Of a DNA stretch of 64,000 bases, positions 12,001 to 21,488 are shown in pieces; the stretch's first letter is position 1, and each line of letters starts with the position of its first letter. Made by a program: the position numbers and the translations under genes. This stretch comes from Heliopora coerulea. Its lineage: Eukaryota > Cnidaria > Anthozoa > Scleralcyonacea > Helioporidae. The stretch covers positions 920,001-984,000 of the forward strand of contig JASJOG010000062.1 in assembly GCA_030142905.1 (NCBI GenBank), read 5' to 3'. The notes beneath the pieces are model-generated. The model was not told where the DNA came from, did no database searches, and worked only from the letters and a program-made list of their open reading frames with translations.

Positions 12001-15000
12001 TGAGGAAGTGCAGAGATGTGGTGTGGAGGATATGAAAGACAGACTGAAGAGAGCAAGGCTGTAGTGGTTTGGGCATGTTACAAGAAGAGAGGAAGGTCAT
12101 ATATTGAGAAGAGCTGTAGAGTTGGAGGTAGTGGGAAAGAGACTGGTGGGAAGGCCAAAGAAGACCTGGAGGCAGGGAGTGGAGGAGGACCTGAGATGTT
12201 TGAATATCAGGGATGATATGGTAGATGATTGGCAACAGTGCAGATGACTCATATCATGTCCAACCCCAGCAGTGGGACAAGATGGATGTTAAACAAGGAT
12301 GATGATGATGATGATGATGATGAAAATATAATTAGCTATTATATGACAGCATACCTGTGGGTAACTTAATGGAGGAAGGTGGTCAAATTCTTCTGGCCGG
12401 CCACAGACATCAAATTCTCCCAGGGTCTTGTGCTAGCAAAATAAATGCATAATATATCATATTAAATGAATCCAACTGTATTATACTGCTAGAAATAATT
12501 TTTATCACTACTATACACAAGACATGCATTCTCTCAAATCCTTGTTTTGGTTGCATAGTCCAAATGATCACAAAACTAGCAGGACATTAATTGGCATGCA
12601 GTAAATTTGCATATTACAAAAACAACAAAACTGTCTCACTCACTTCAACTGATTACTTTTTGTTCAGAACAGCGGTGTGGTGGCAAGTAAATTCCCATGA
12701 TAAAAATTATAGCCCAGCAGATAACTTTAAAGAAACCCATAGTAATGTAAACTTAGCTAAGACATTAGAAAATTTATCTCTAACATTGTTTTTAAACACG
12801 TAGATACCATGGTGATTGGTAATTTAAGATAAAGTAGGAGAAGATGAAGAGTAATATATGCTTTAAAGAGGTATACACAGTTACCAGACTGTTGGATAGT
12901 TTAGTTCTTAAAAGAACTGTATGAAACTTAAAGAGGTAAAATTCTACGTAAAGAATAAGCCTAAAGAATTAGAAAAAAGCACAATGCATTTCGGCAGACC
13001 ACTTATCAAGTGCTACATGTCTGCTAACTAAAGAAACATATCACCTGCTTATATAGTCACGACAAAATCGCTGTTTTATTATCTCTAACACTCCATCAGT
13101 ACACAAGCAACATCATCTCAGTGGTTAAAATTAAAAAGTCTCTCAGCTTAAATAACCTAAGTACAAAGACAGGATGTGACAGGATTTATAAAAAGCAAAT
13201 CAAAAGTGAGAAAAGGTTGAGATTATAAAGTTACAGGAAAGTGGTGTCCAGAACAACCAAGTCTTGGTCTGAGAGCCCTAACCCTAACCCTAACCCTAAC
13301 CCTAACCCTCACCTTACCCCAAGCCCCAACCCCCAACCCAACCATAACTCTAAACCTAACCCTAAGCCTTACTGTAACTCTAACCCTAACCCTAAAAGGT
13401 CTGCAGTTTTTAAGTGTCCACTAAACAACATTCTAACCAATAAAAAGTAAAGGGAGACAGTAAAGCCAGAAAATTATACATCAAGTGTAAATTAACCCAT
13501 TAAGGGGCAAGGGCACATTTTAGTATTTTGCTCTGGCTTACCTGGCACTAGACGATTTTACTAATCATCGGGACAAGTCCTGGGGATTAACAGGTAAAGG
13601 AATTTCTTAATATATGGCTTTTGGTAGGTTCTTCTCTAATTTTTAACTGGGTTTTTGTCATTTGATGTTGCCAATTACCTTGACTCATAACTCATTCACT
13701 TTACTTCTTGTTGCCCAAGTTAAACATTCATCTATCATAGTCCCATACAATTAGCTTCAAACAAATTTAAAGCAGCCCTAGTGTTCCAGTGCATTTTATA
13801 ATTCCTTTAAGTTTCACTAAAATCAGTTTAAAGATGTTCCTGCCAAAACTAACCAGTCCAGAATATAAGGTAGATCAAACTGGTTTGATGTCATAAAATC
13901 TTAGACCATTCAGTAATCTATCAGCATGCATTATTTCTTCTCTTTTCTCTCTTTTCAGTTCTTTTTACCCTGCACCTGAGACTTCTTTCTCAATACAGTA
14001 CCACTTCCCTCACTCTTTGTACACTCTAGATTTCAACCTGACATATCCTGTTACATACAGCAATAGTAGTGTTGCGTATTAGTACTCAAGCACCAAACTG
14101 AATTTTGCTTCTGAAAGATGAAATCTGCTGTCTAAGCCCTATCTTGCCATGGCAACATTATTGTAGCTGCACTCACTGTCAAGACATTGATTTTGCAGAC
14201 ATTTCATTTGCAGGCATATATCACTAAGCCTGATAAATCTTGGCTAAGCCACAGACTTTTGCTATCCTCCCAGTGACTCAACATCTCAGTTAGTGAAGTA
14301 AAGGCTCAGAAACCCAAAGGTACAAATTAATAAATTCAAAATTAATGAAATTCAAGCTAACAAATTTTTCAGCTGGTCAGCTCTTTCAGGGTAGGATGAT
14401 CATGTTTTCTCCTCACTCTAAACTGACAATCTGAAATACCACTTTAAGGTCTGCACAAATTGGACAAATGGTAAGGAAAAAAGTCTTCTTTAGTTAATGG
14501 TTCCTCGCAATGCAACAAACCTTGATAGCCATTTTTTAAATATCACTTGTCTGATTAAATGCATGTCACATCTGAACACCCAGTGAAGTCATCAAGCACA
14601 AAATTCAAAGCTTATATCAAGCTGAAGGCAAATGATAATTAACTCATTAAGGGGCAGGACTCATCCTTTTGATGAGTAAAATCATCTGGCATTTGCCAGA
14701 GTCAAATACTGAAGTGTTCTCTTGCCCTTAATGGGTTATAAAAAATATAGAAACTGGAATTTTTCATAATTATTTTAATGCCAATCTTTTTAGAAAATAA
14801 AACATGGGTCACCATTTTTTTCATTTAACAAGCACTTTTAATATCAATGATTAAATATTTCCTTGACCTAGCACATACAACCTGTGATGTCAATTGTTTA
14901 CACCAAGCAACATCAAAGGATAAAGAAAAAAATTAAGGCATTAATTTTCCTTTTCATGAGCACTTTAAGGGCAATGTGTTGCCCATTACTACAAATATGT

Positions 15001-16639
15001 CCCACTCAGTGGTAGTGCTATACATCCTAGTCAGGGGGGAACCAGGGGCAACAGAATTTCTAAAGGGGATAAAACTTCCAGTTTCAGGTGAAATACAAAA
15101 ACTGTTAGGATGATCAAATATTCAGCTTCCATGACTCCTATAAAATATTGCAACACTGTAATAATCTCAGACCTTATTTGTTATTCACAATGCATTTTCC
15201 TAGTGGTGTAGCCAGGAGGGGCAAGAGGGGTGTTTCTCCCTCAATCATCTGCAATGCCATCCTGGAGTAAATGATAAGTCAATAGAGAAATCCATAAGAT
15301 GGATGGGTTATGCAGACGTGGCATGGTCAGGTGTGTCAATATGCAGTCCAATTGTTAACTTATAACCAAAATTGGATGACATGACAAAGTTTTCAACTTG
15401 TGTAATAAATTTTCAGTTCATTTTCCTCTAAAGATTGTGGAAAATGAGTCAATCATACACTACATGGTATATACAATTAAGCAATTCAAAGATTCTATGG
15501 TGAAATTAATTTTTCAGGGGGTCCAACATATGTACTTCAGTAAGAACTGAAGCCACTTCCAAAGGTCAGACTCTGGGTACACAACTGCATTTTCCATGTA
15601 TACATAATGACTAAGATATATAAATCATTCACTTCCATAATCAGTTGGGGGGTAAATGGTTGGGCAAATACACACCACCACCACCCATGGTTCCATTTCC
15701 CACTAAACAAAATATCAGAGCTCCAGCTGCTCAGGCCAATAGTAATTCCTGTCTACCATGTAAAATTGTTTTAGATATCACATTTTAATTTGCCTGAGAA
15801 TGACAGGGCTGAGAAACTAAAACATCATTGAAGAGAAATCCTTAACCCGTGTAACCATCCGTCTATTCCGTCCCGATAACCCATCAATCTTCTCATCTGG
15901 GAAACTCGTTCATTCTTGCTTGTCAAAACAGCTATTTTCCAAGACTGTTCAATATGGTTAACGTCAACCTGTAGGAAATTAATCTGATTTTTCATGACTA
16001 CAAATTATAAGCTGGGCAAGCGTTGTCAAGTGAAACTTAGCTCGGCAGAAGCTACGTTAACGTGAATTCATAATTTCAAGTTGTACATTAAGTATCACTT
16101 TAGAAGTGGTCACTTAGGAGTAGAGAGGCTTTACTTGCTTAAAGAACAAAGGAAGATATTGTGGACAATAAAAATCAAGTGAATTGAGAAGAAATCAATT
16201 ACGATACTTGTGAAGTGATAATTTCCCAGGCTACCTCTCAATGGCGTGCGGGCGACAAAATTTAAGTGGCTAAGCACTGCAAATGACCCATACAATTTTT
16301 TAGTCAAGTCTGCACGTATCCACATCGAACGTCCGTATGTAACAACTGTTATATTAATGAAAGGTGGTTTACATCAAAGTAAAAGCGCTAGAGAAACAAA
16401 CATATATGAACTACTTTGCAAGAAATTTCGAATGTTTTGCCATCGGAGCGAAGCAAACTATGCGTCAGAAAATCACTAAATCGTATTAATCGACAAATCA
16501 TTTATCATGTTAGCTTAAGTTGTAATCCAAAAAGCGATGAGCCTTCAGCAAATATCCTTTGCACGATCGTATAAAATTCACGCAAAATAAAAAATGTCCC
16601 AGCACTTACTACGTCCTTCTTTCCGTAACTAAAGTCCAT
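2919..16639 (-). CDS. Axonemal dynein heavy chain, 5' part of gene (continues off left edge)
   Basis: Candidate exons in coding order are 16639-16610, 15968-15847, (at least one unseen exon), 12432-12355, 9902-9826, 8257-8169, 7470-6788, 5240-5136 and 3049-2919. Phases close from 12432 to the last exon. The end product, with EMEKDYLQSLKRSILDYVL and VIEPAGREYFPWHESMAAAK...LLREILDLWES, looks like the N-terminal linker side (DHC_N2 type) of single-headed inner-arm dyneins such as DNAH3/6/7/12. These are ATP-driven motors in cilia and flagella. The motor domain lies beyond position 1. I cannot name the paralog. The two 5' exons could be a separate small gene, because exon 15968-15847 ends in phase 2 and does not join directly to 12432. 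Confidence 0.65.
3102..3530 (+). repeat. Tandem triplet of a dispersed palindromic repeat
   Basis: Three diverged units of about 120-150 bp, each opening with a TTAACTCTTTACCAGG-like start, then CAGG..GTC..CCTTT, GTAAAATCGTCTGGCGTTAGC and AAATGGCAACTGT. The core is shared with copies at 4330, 13492, 14639, 23470 and 44144. It lies in the intron between two dynein exons. Confidence 0.7.
4330..4407 (+). repeat. Copy of the palindromic CTGGCTAACGCCAG-type repeat
   Basis: Contains TTTTACTCTGGCTAAAGCCA then GACGGTTTTAGTCG and GGGGAGACGT, ending near AAAGGTTAAG. A dispersed short element; see the other copies. Confidence 0.6.
5136..5240 (-). CDS. Dynein heavy chain exon (EMEKDYLQSLKRSILDYVL...)
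   Basis: 35 codons, EMEKDYLQSLKRSILDYVLI then DSEEQERLGLNMKKQ. Acceptor ccttgtag, donor gttggt, phase 0 at both ends. The pattern DYLxSLKRSIxDYVLxDxxEQxRL is typical of the N-terminal tail of axonemal dynein heavy chains. Confidence 0.8.
5439..6210. mobile_element. Non-autonomous DNA element (CAGTGTTG ends)
   Basis: CAGTGTTGTGAGTAAC at the left is inverted against TTGTTACAACACTG at the right. The interior is rich in TAACTAGTTAC-like motifs and codes for nothing recognisable. The 8-bp flanks match only 5 of 8. It lies in the dynein intron next to a microsatellite. Confidence 0.5.
6215..6603 (+). repeat. Hexamer microsatellite (CATCTA/CATCCA)n
   Basis: About 390 bp of CATCTA, CATCCA and CATCATCTA units. 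Because the unit is six bases, several frames on both strands stay open and give Ser-Thr, Ile-Tyr/His and Asp-Val dipeptide ORFs. These are not genes. Confidence 0.9.
6788..7470 (-). CDS. Large coding exon, dynein N-terminal region (227 codons)
   Basis: After acceptor caatag the frame runs GTNKKQTFLLSSQHIDKQAK to SSVVAPLSEEWVKQTYAF then IPEELRKRFPDILKEFTL, with donor gtaagc. The first two thirds are charged, probably disordered. The last part resembles the EEW...IPE helix seen before the tail of DNAH3/7/12-type chains. No ATG is needed because it is an internal exon. Confidence 0.75.
7601..7905 (+). repeat. Purine-rich GAAA/GGAA tract
   Basis: Irregular GAAGGAAG/GAAAGAAAG run over 300 bp on the plus strand. 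ORFs across it (Lys/Arg/Glu or Ser/Phe/Leu rich) are artefacts. Confidence 0.85.
8169..8257 (-). CDS. Coding exon, dynein 5' region (SDSIANNYTPSASNL...)
   Basis: Encodes SDSIANNYTPSASNLSTSLL then FETRRNPGKH, between acceptor ttatctag and donor gtgagt. It takes two bases from the previous exon and gives one to the next; both joins keep frame. Confidence 0.6.
8568..8623 (+). repeat. (GGAA)n microsatellite
   Basis: About 13 clean GGAA units, followed by 400 bp of degenerate GGATTTAGGAA-like sequence to about 9110. Confidence 0.9.
8624..9825. other. Dynein intron, degenerate GGATTTAGGAA repeat then unique sequence
   Basis: From 8680 to 9110 the sequence repeats GGGATTTAGGAAGAA-like units loosely. 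From 9110 to 9825 I see no gene or clear element. Confidence 0.5.
9826..9902 (-). CDS. Coding exon, dynein 5' region (KPRIVEPGAYTKASP...)
   Basis: Encodes KPRIVEPGAYTKASPSKEKK then YHRHV, with donor gtgtgt, phase 2. Two acceptors compete: ctttcag at 9907 would bring in a stop if joined in phase 0, so the AG four bases further (tgag) was chosen. The phase to the next exon matches. Confidence 0.55.
9907..10675. other. Intron, nothing recognised
   Basis: AT-rich single-copy-looking sequence between a dynein exon and an RTE-like LINE; no ORF or repeat of note. Confidence 0.5.
10676..12323 (+). mobile_element. RTE-like LINE, 5'-truncated, with PHD-like finger inside RT
   Basis: Frames give SLKNMKNSKAPGPSG, MDLEKAFDRVPREAIVWAMR, GVHQGSAESPLLF and ILLYADDLVITADS, the reverse transcriptase motifs. 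A C4HC3-like zinc finger (VCGERVGVN..CQGC..WCHKRCSG..CAPC, about 11516-11640) and FCYLGDAMS follow. The end RPKKTW and a (GAT)n tail at 12298-12323 are typical of the 3' end. Several frameshifts and stops (for example near 10834 and 11041) show it is dead. It lies in an intron of the minus-strand gene. Confidence 0.85.
12298..12323 (+). repeat. (GAT)n tail of the LINE
   Basis: Eight or more GAT units immediately after the LINE 3' end; simple-repeat tails are usual for RTE-type elements. Confidence 0.85.
12355..12432 (-). CDS. Coding exon, dynein 5' region (HKTLGEFDVCGRPEEF...)
   Basis: 26 codons, HKTLGEFDVCGRPEEFDHLP then PLSYPQ, between ttttgctag and gtatgc, with no leftover bases. It does not continue directly from the 15968-15847 exon, so an exon is missing from the model in between. 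Confidence 0.6.
13276..13401 (+). repeat. Interstitial telomere-like (CCCTAA)n
   Basis: Five perfect CCCTAA units plus a partial one (13276-13309), then degenerate CCCTAA-related sequence to 13401. This is the animal telomere repeat located internally. Confidence 0.9.
13492..13600 (+). repeat. Copy of the palindromic TTAACCC...GGTAAAGG repeat
   Basis: Starts TTAACCCATTAAGGGGC, has a CTCTGGCTT...GACGATTTTAC core and ends GGTAAAGG. Confidence 0.6.
14639..14738 (+). repeat. Copy of the palindromic repeat with inverted ends
   Basis: TTAACTCATTAAGGGGCAGG at one end and CCCTTAATGGGTTA at the other are inverted. The core is GAGTAAAATCATCTGGCATT then TGCCAGAG. Confidence 0.65.
15847..15968 (-). CDS. 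Coding exon, minus strand (VDVNHIEQSWKIAVL...)
   Basis: Reads VDVNHIEQSWKIAVLTSKNE then RVSQMRRLMGYRDGIDGWLH between acceptor ctacag and donor gttaag, ending in phase 2. The protein-like composition and splice signals are good. I do not recognise the family. It is either the N-terminal extension of the dynein gene or part of a separate gene. Confidence 0.55.
16610..16639 (-). CDS. Candidate first coding exon, minus-strand gene
   Basis: ATG at 16639 opens MDFSYGKKDV followed directly by the donor gtaagt, phase 0, which fits the next exon (VDVNHIEQ). Very short; support is the start codon, the donor and the phase match. Confidence 0.5.
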
Positions 16640-18384
16640 ATCTAATAAAACATCTTCCCACAGAACACCCTTCAAAATCCTATTTCATCTCGCTTCACTC
16701 AAAAACTGCATAGCAAATCTTTTGTTCGTCACTCTTATAGCCATGATGATTAAGTTTGCAAGACAAAAAGTAAACAAATCTTCAAATCTTCCTCGGTCTC
16801 CAGGCCGACCATCACAGCTATCCGAATATCCAATAGACAACGTGCATAATTTATGTGTACATTATCCACTGACTTTTTGTCAATTAATATAGTTAATACA
16901 GTGTTAAGAATTATCTATTTGACTGATGACATTTGAATTTTGGTTTGATTTTTTTTTTCATCACACGCTTGAGGCACAATATGGAAAAAGCACGTACATT
17001 TACGATCAAACTTTCATCTTGGATTTGCAAGTACCCAAGTGTTACTGGCTTACAGCTCAACATGCTCTGCAATGTGCAATAACTCAATGAAGCACGCCAA
17101 ATCATGAATCATTTCTTTAGTATGCTGTAATCAGACGCTGCAGTTTTACGTGCAACTGACTAAAAATCTCTGTGTTGCACGCCCACGGCGACTTCTTTGG
17201 AAGTTACTAAGCAAATAAATTGCAAGTTTACTACATACTAATTGTTCCATGCCTATAGTGGTTCATAAACGTCCGTATGCATTCTCCCACCCCGACGTAG
17301 CGGAGACTTTTTGCGTGAAGAAACAAGCGCTCAAATTTTCCTAAAAATGGGCGATCTGTGTATGAGCTTTCGGATATTGCGTAGTGAGATTTCGGCTCTA
17401 CGAGTGGCACGAATGGGTATCCTACCCCTTACTAGCGAGAAAGTATCATATTTTTTCACTTGTCATATGAACGTATCGACGTTCTCGTTGGCTAGATTTT
17501 CACATCAAAACATTGGCTTGGGCAAACAGTAAGGTAAAATAAGGTAAAAAAAACTTTATCAACGTTAGCCCAGTGGCGTACCGTGGAAAATGGCCACCTG
17601 GGGCGCTAGCAAAAATTGCCGCCTGGGTCGCGGTAAAACAATTGATAAATATTCCGAAAATGACGTTCTACGCACTCTTCCCAATCAGTATGCACCACTC
17701 GCCTGACCACTGATATGAGAAATACATAAAACATCTATGTTAAATTTGGCAACATCAAAACTAGACGTGTTAATAGTACTTGTCGTTTATTAAGTTTATC
17801 AGGCAAATTTTTATCATAAACCTGTGTTCATAGGTCACACTACATATCAGAACTTAGAAATACAAACATTTTCTTATGAGCATTTTCACTTAAAATCGAA
17901 CTTACATCAGTCTATCCAACTTATAACAGTCCTAGGGAAAGTCCTAGGGTCCTTTCAAATCTTTAAAAATTCAGAGAATTTACATTTCCTTGCTTTCAAC
18001 CACGCAGTCTCAGCCGGTCAAACTATAGGTAGTATAACAGAACTAAACTTGTGGGTCAGTTTTAATGTATGCAAGATTTGTGATACGTCTTTACCAACTT
18101 TATCCTCTTCGGAAACGCCTGTCACGACTTGCAATATTTGTTAATACACATGGTGAGGAAAGATTCACCACTATATGGGGAGATTAAGGAGACATTTTGC
18201 GAACCTCCATTCAATCATGCACTGCAAAAGGCAAAAGGGTTAAATGAATGCATTAAACCCTTTGTCGCCAAGGCCTTGTTCGCGTTCACGAGCTCTTCTG
18301 ACATGTCTTCATCAGCGGACTGATTGAGTTCTTACTTTAAAACATTCATAATAATTCCGACAACAACATCTGAGTTTGTATATA
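16640..18384. other. Intergenic region upstream of the minus-strand gene
   Basis: Head-to-head space before ERCC5. A hAT-like repeat start (CAGTGGCGTACCGTGG, 17571) is visible but its other end is not clear. No conserved coding sequence was recognised. Confidence 0.45.
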
Positions 18385-19171
18385 CAGTGGAACCCCGCCA
18401 TACGGCCACCTCGTTATTACGGCTACTTTTTTTTGTCCAGGCGAAACGCCCATGTATTTTCTTATAATAAAACTCCGTTAATGTGGCCAACGACCACATT
18501 GTGAAATCCCAACATATATATTCCTTTATAAATTCACCTCGTTAATACGGCCACTCAAACCAAAAGTGCATGCCGAAGGACAGATTACTGATAAACGAAA
18601 ATAAATCCTGAAAAACAATAACAATTTACTTTTTTGAAAAAGTTTGTGACATGTCATATCGTTGACTTTTAAAACAGCCATTTCCTTTCCATAGTCAGAA
18701 ATATAATACCACCCCTAATAAGTGACAAAGGAAAATAAAACTTGACAAACAATGATATCCGTTAAATTGCAAGATGATTAAGTCATTGTACTTGCACTGA
18801 ACAAGTCATTCGAAAGTCACAGATTTTTTCTCAAAATACTTTTGAAAGTTAATTTATTAATGAAAGTAATATGAAAAATTCGAGAGTTTGGGACCTTTGT
18901 CTTGAAAAGGACAGTGTGTATAGCACATTGTTCCTGTTTATAAAATTCAGTTATGTTTATCTTACTGAGTAATTCCATTTCAACTGAATTATACCTGCAT
19001 TCCGGATGCTTAAGAACAGTTGTTTAGAAGTGCAGTTATGATATAACTGTGATGACATCACTTGAAAGAGACCAGCCAAGTAATTTGGCCCTACCCCGTT
19101 AATAAGGCCACTCCGTTAATACAGCCAGATACTTATAGCCCGTTGGTGGCCGTATTAACGGAGTTCCACTG
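18385..19171. mobile_element. pogo/Tigger-like non-autonomous DNA transposon
   Basis: CAGTGGAACCCCGCCATACG at the left is inverted against CCGTATTAACGGAGTTCCAC and TG at the right, flanked by TA on both sides (18383-18384, 19172-19173). Sub-terminal GTTAATACGGCCAC motifs recur. No transposase remains. TA target and CAGTGGAAC ends fit the Tc1/mariner-pogo group. Confidence 0.7.
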
Positions 19172-20439
19172 TATTTAAAGAACTTTCTGCACGGTTTACT
19201 TTCGGAAGAACTTACTTTGGAAGGAATTTTCTGGTTTTATGACTTTTTTATGACTTTGATTATTTCTTCTTGTGACTTAGTTATTCACATCATTTTGACA
19301 GTAATGCCTATGACACGTGATGAGCGCCACTCGGTCATAGATTAAAATTTCAATGTCTTTTTTGAAGACAATTTAACAGTTAGTGAGTTAATTCACATTT
19401 ACGAATAACAAAGTACCTTTAAGTTTTTCCTGACTAACTGTAAAATGTGATCAGATAATCTAAAACTTTAAGCCTAGTCCACACGAGCAAATTTTCTGTG
19501 GCAAGTTTCTTGTGACAGTGATATTTGCTTGTGTATAAAGACAGCAAATTCTATGTTGGAAACTCGTTTGTCTACGCACCAGAAATGACTATGAACAGTA
19601 GAGACAAAACTGAAGAAGCCACTGCCAACCTCTGAGTATGTAGAAAATTTTCTGTGAAGGATCGTGCACACTAACAAACTATCGCATGTAACATTTTTTC
19701 TTTGCTACATAAAAACTGTAAATGTAGTTCACATAAAATTCGGGCTAATTTCCTCATCTACACGAGCAAATAAAAATGATAACTGAAAAACGTGCAAGAG
19801 AAAATGTGTTCGTGTGCATTAGGCTTTACTCTTCATCCAACAGGTTGGCAAAAGAAATCCTTTTGTTAAATGAAAATCAGGATTTACTATTTCTAGCTTG
19901 CTCGGACAACGTGTTCCAGATTTTTGGTCAGTTCTCAGACGTGGCAGAAAATAGTGCGGAATGAGATCCTCGCAGATTATAACGATGAACGGAATTCCAT
20001 TGTAGGAAAATTTCCGAGAGCTTTCATTGTACCATGCTATGAAGACGTTTGCAGGGGTGGTGCCAGGAATTTCCCGACGCACGGGCTAACGTCCCCGACA
20101 GGGCGGCCGAACCAGAATGGCCGGGTCACGCCTCCTTTATAATTTCCCTATTTGAAAGTCAAAAACACGTTATTTTCGCAAGAATAATCCCAACAAATGA
20201 CTAGAAGCAGTTTATTTTTAGATTAGACATGAGAAAACAATCTATTGTCTTTCTTGGTTAAATCAATAATATATATTCGTAGTTTGTAAAATATATAAAT
20301 GTGTTTCCATCGGTGTAATTCCCCAACAAATTGTTAAGTTTTCCCCGACAAGGAGGCTAAGGTTCCCCGACACAGAGGGCTGTATCCCCCTCTGCCCACT
20401 TCCGGCGCGATCCCTGGAAGATTGTACATTAGCTTAGCT
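19172..20439. other. Intergenic repeats of uncertain type
   Basis: Contains AGCCTAGTCCACACGAGC (about 19471) and, at about 20050-20425, a short GC-rich element with CCCCGACA motifs and roughly inverted ends (GGGGTGGTGCCAGG / CGCGATCCCTGG). These look like MITE remnants. Confidence 0.35.
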
Positions 20440-20935
20440 TTATTTTGGGCTGTCTACTCATCCAATGTTTTCCATACCAGTAGACTAAGGGCTAGAATTG
20501 ATTGATCTGGTTCAATTTTGCAGTTCATTAAGATTCTGGCGTTTCTATTACGAAGTTTTTGCAGGCGATCTGGGAGACCGGTAGCTGCTGAATCCCTTGC
20601 TTCGCAACAATAGTCAAAGTGAGGTTGAACTAGGGCAAATTAGACCATTTTTAATGTGTGTAGATCTGTATAATATTTTTAATTGCTTAACTTGCTTATT
20701 CCTTATTGCTTATTCCATTTGATGTTTTCTTGGATGTAATAATCAATATTACTGTTCCACGATAATTGTTGGTCTATTTTAACGCCTATGGCTTTCGTGA
20801 CATAAACTCTCCTAAACGGTTCATCTCCCACAAAAATTATTGGTTCTAAGCCTAACTTTTTGATAGTTTGACTGAAAACGAGTAAAAGATATTTTGTTTT
20901 AGTAATATTTAGACTCGCTGAGTTTATTTGCGAAA
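20440..20935 (-). pseudogene. Decayed LINE reverse transcriptase 3' fragment
   Basis: In changing minus-strand frames it reads KYLLLVFSQT, PIIFVGDEPFRRVYVTKAIG, VKIDQQLSWNSNIDYYI, SAATGLPDRLQKLRNRNARI, the thumb end of CR1/Jockey-like RTs. Stops and frameshifts are frequent. Confidence 0.6.
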
Positions 20936-21277
20936 AACCATTCCTTAACGTTCTCTACTCCCTAGAGCAAGACTCAAGGCCTTCTCTACTTCATGAATGA
21001 GGCAAGAGTCCAAATGACTTTATTGAATCGCCCTAAGTGGTATTTTAAAAGTTACGTCATATTTCTCTTAGTCTGCAATCATCTACATGTGAATAGAATA
21101 GAACAGTGAAAGCAATAATGGAAAATGGCGACTACTTTTCACCTTTGTAAATGTTACCTAGGAAGTTTTCAAAACTTGCTAAGTGTTGCTCAGTGTTGAA
21201 ATATATAGTTCCGCTCTGTTCCCAAGAATCGGAAGCCCCCGTTGATCTCCGTAGAATTAACACTAATCACCCGCCGC

Positions 21278-21287
21278 AATATGGCGG
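21278..21287 (+). promoter_or_regulatory. YY1-like site upstream of ERCC5
   Basis: AATATGGCGG, about 115 bp before the ERCC5 ATG, fits the metazoan YY1 consensus AANATGGCGG. That motif often marks transcription start regions of housekeeping genes. The motif is seen; its use as a promoter element is inferred. No TATA box is evident nearby. Confidence 0.4.
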
Positions 21288-21328
21288 ACCCCACAAGACA
21301 CAAGTTTCTAAATAAAGATATCTTGTAG
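21281..21328 (+). promoter_or_regulatory. Upstream ORF 1 before ERCC5 (15 codons)
   Basis: ATG inside the YY1-like motif opens a frame MADPTRHKFLNKDIL ending in TAG, 73 bp before the ERCC5 start. It acts as a uORF only if transcription starts upstream of it. Confidence 0.35.
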
Positions 21329-21368
21329 AGTGAGACCTAGGCTTCTTTTGCCTACTCTTTTCAAATCG

Positions 21369-21410
21369 ATGAACGTCTATCAGCCTTCTTACGTGGTACA
21401 ATGGGAGTAA
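21369..21410 (+). promoter_or_regulatory. Upstream ORF 2 overlapping the ERCC5 start
   Basis: ATG at 21369 starts a 13-codon frame ([13 protein letters not shown]) ending in TAA at 21408-21410. It is out of frame with ERCC5 and overlaps its ATG by 10 nt. It could reduce initiation at the main start if it lies in the mRNA. Confidence 0.4.
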
Positions 21411-21488
21411 ATGGTTTATGGAAACTGTTGGAGCCCATTGGTCGTCCAGTCACTCTGGAATCTTTGGAAAACAAAACCCTTGCAGTTG
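21401..21488 (+). CDS. ercc5: ERCC5 exon 1 (coding part)
   Basis: Encodes [20 protein letters not shown] and on to LAV, the universal N terminus of the XPG/FEN1 family. It ends with one nucleotide (G) of the codon for catalytic D30, which is completed by exon 2. The donor reads GTATCCTTTC, which is closer to the U12 than the U2 consensus. Confidence 0.95.

Larger units (their letters stand above)
12433..15846. other. Intron region with repeats; an exon is probably hidden here
   Basis: Holds a telomere-like tract (13276) and two palindromic-repeat copies (13492, 14639), plus short repeat fragments near 15000 and 15200. The phase mismatch between exons 15968-15847 and 12432-12355 implies at least one exon that I could not identify. 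Confidence 0.45.
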
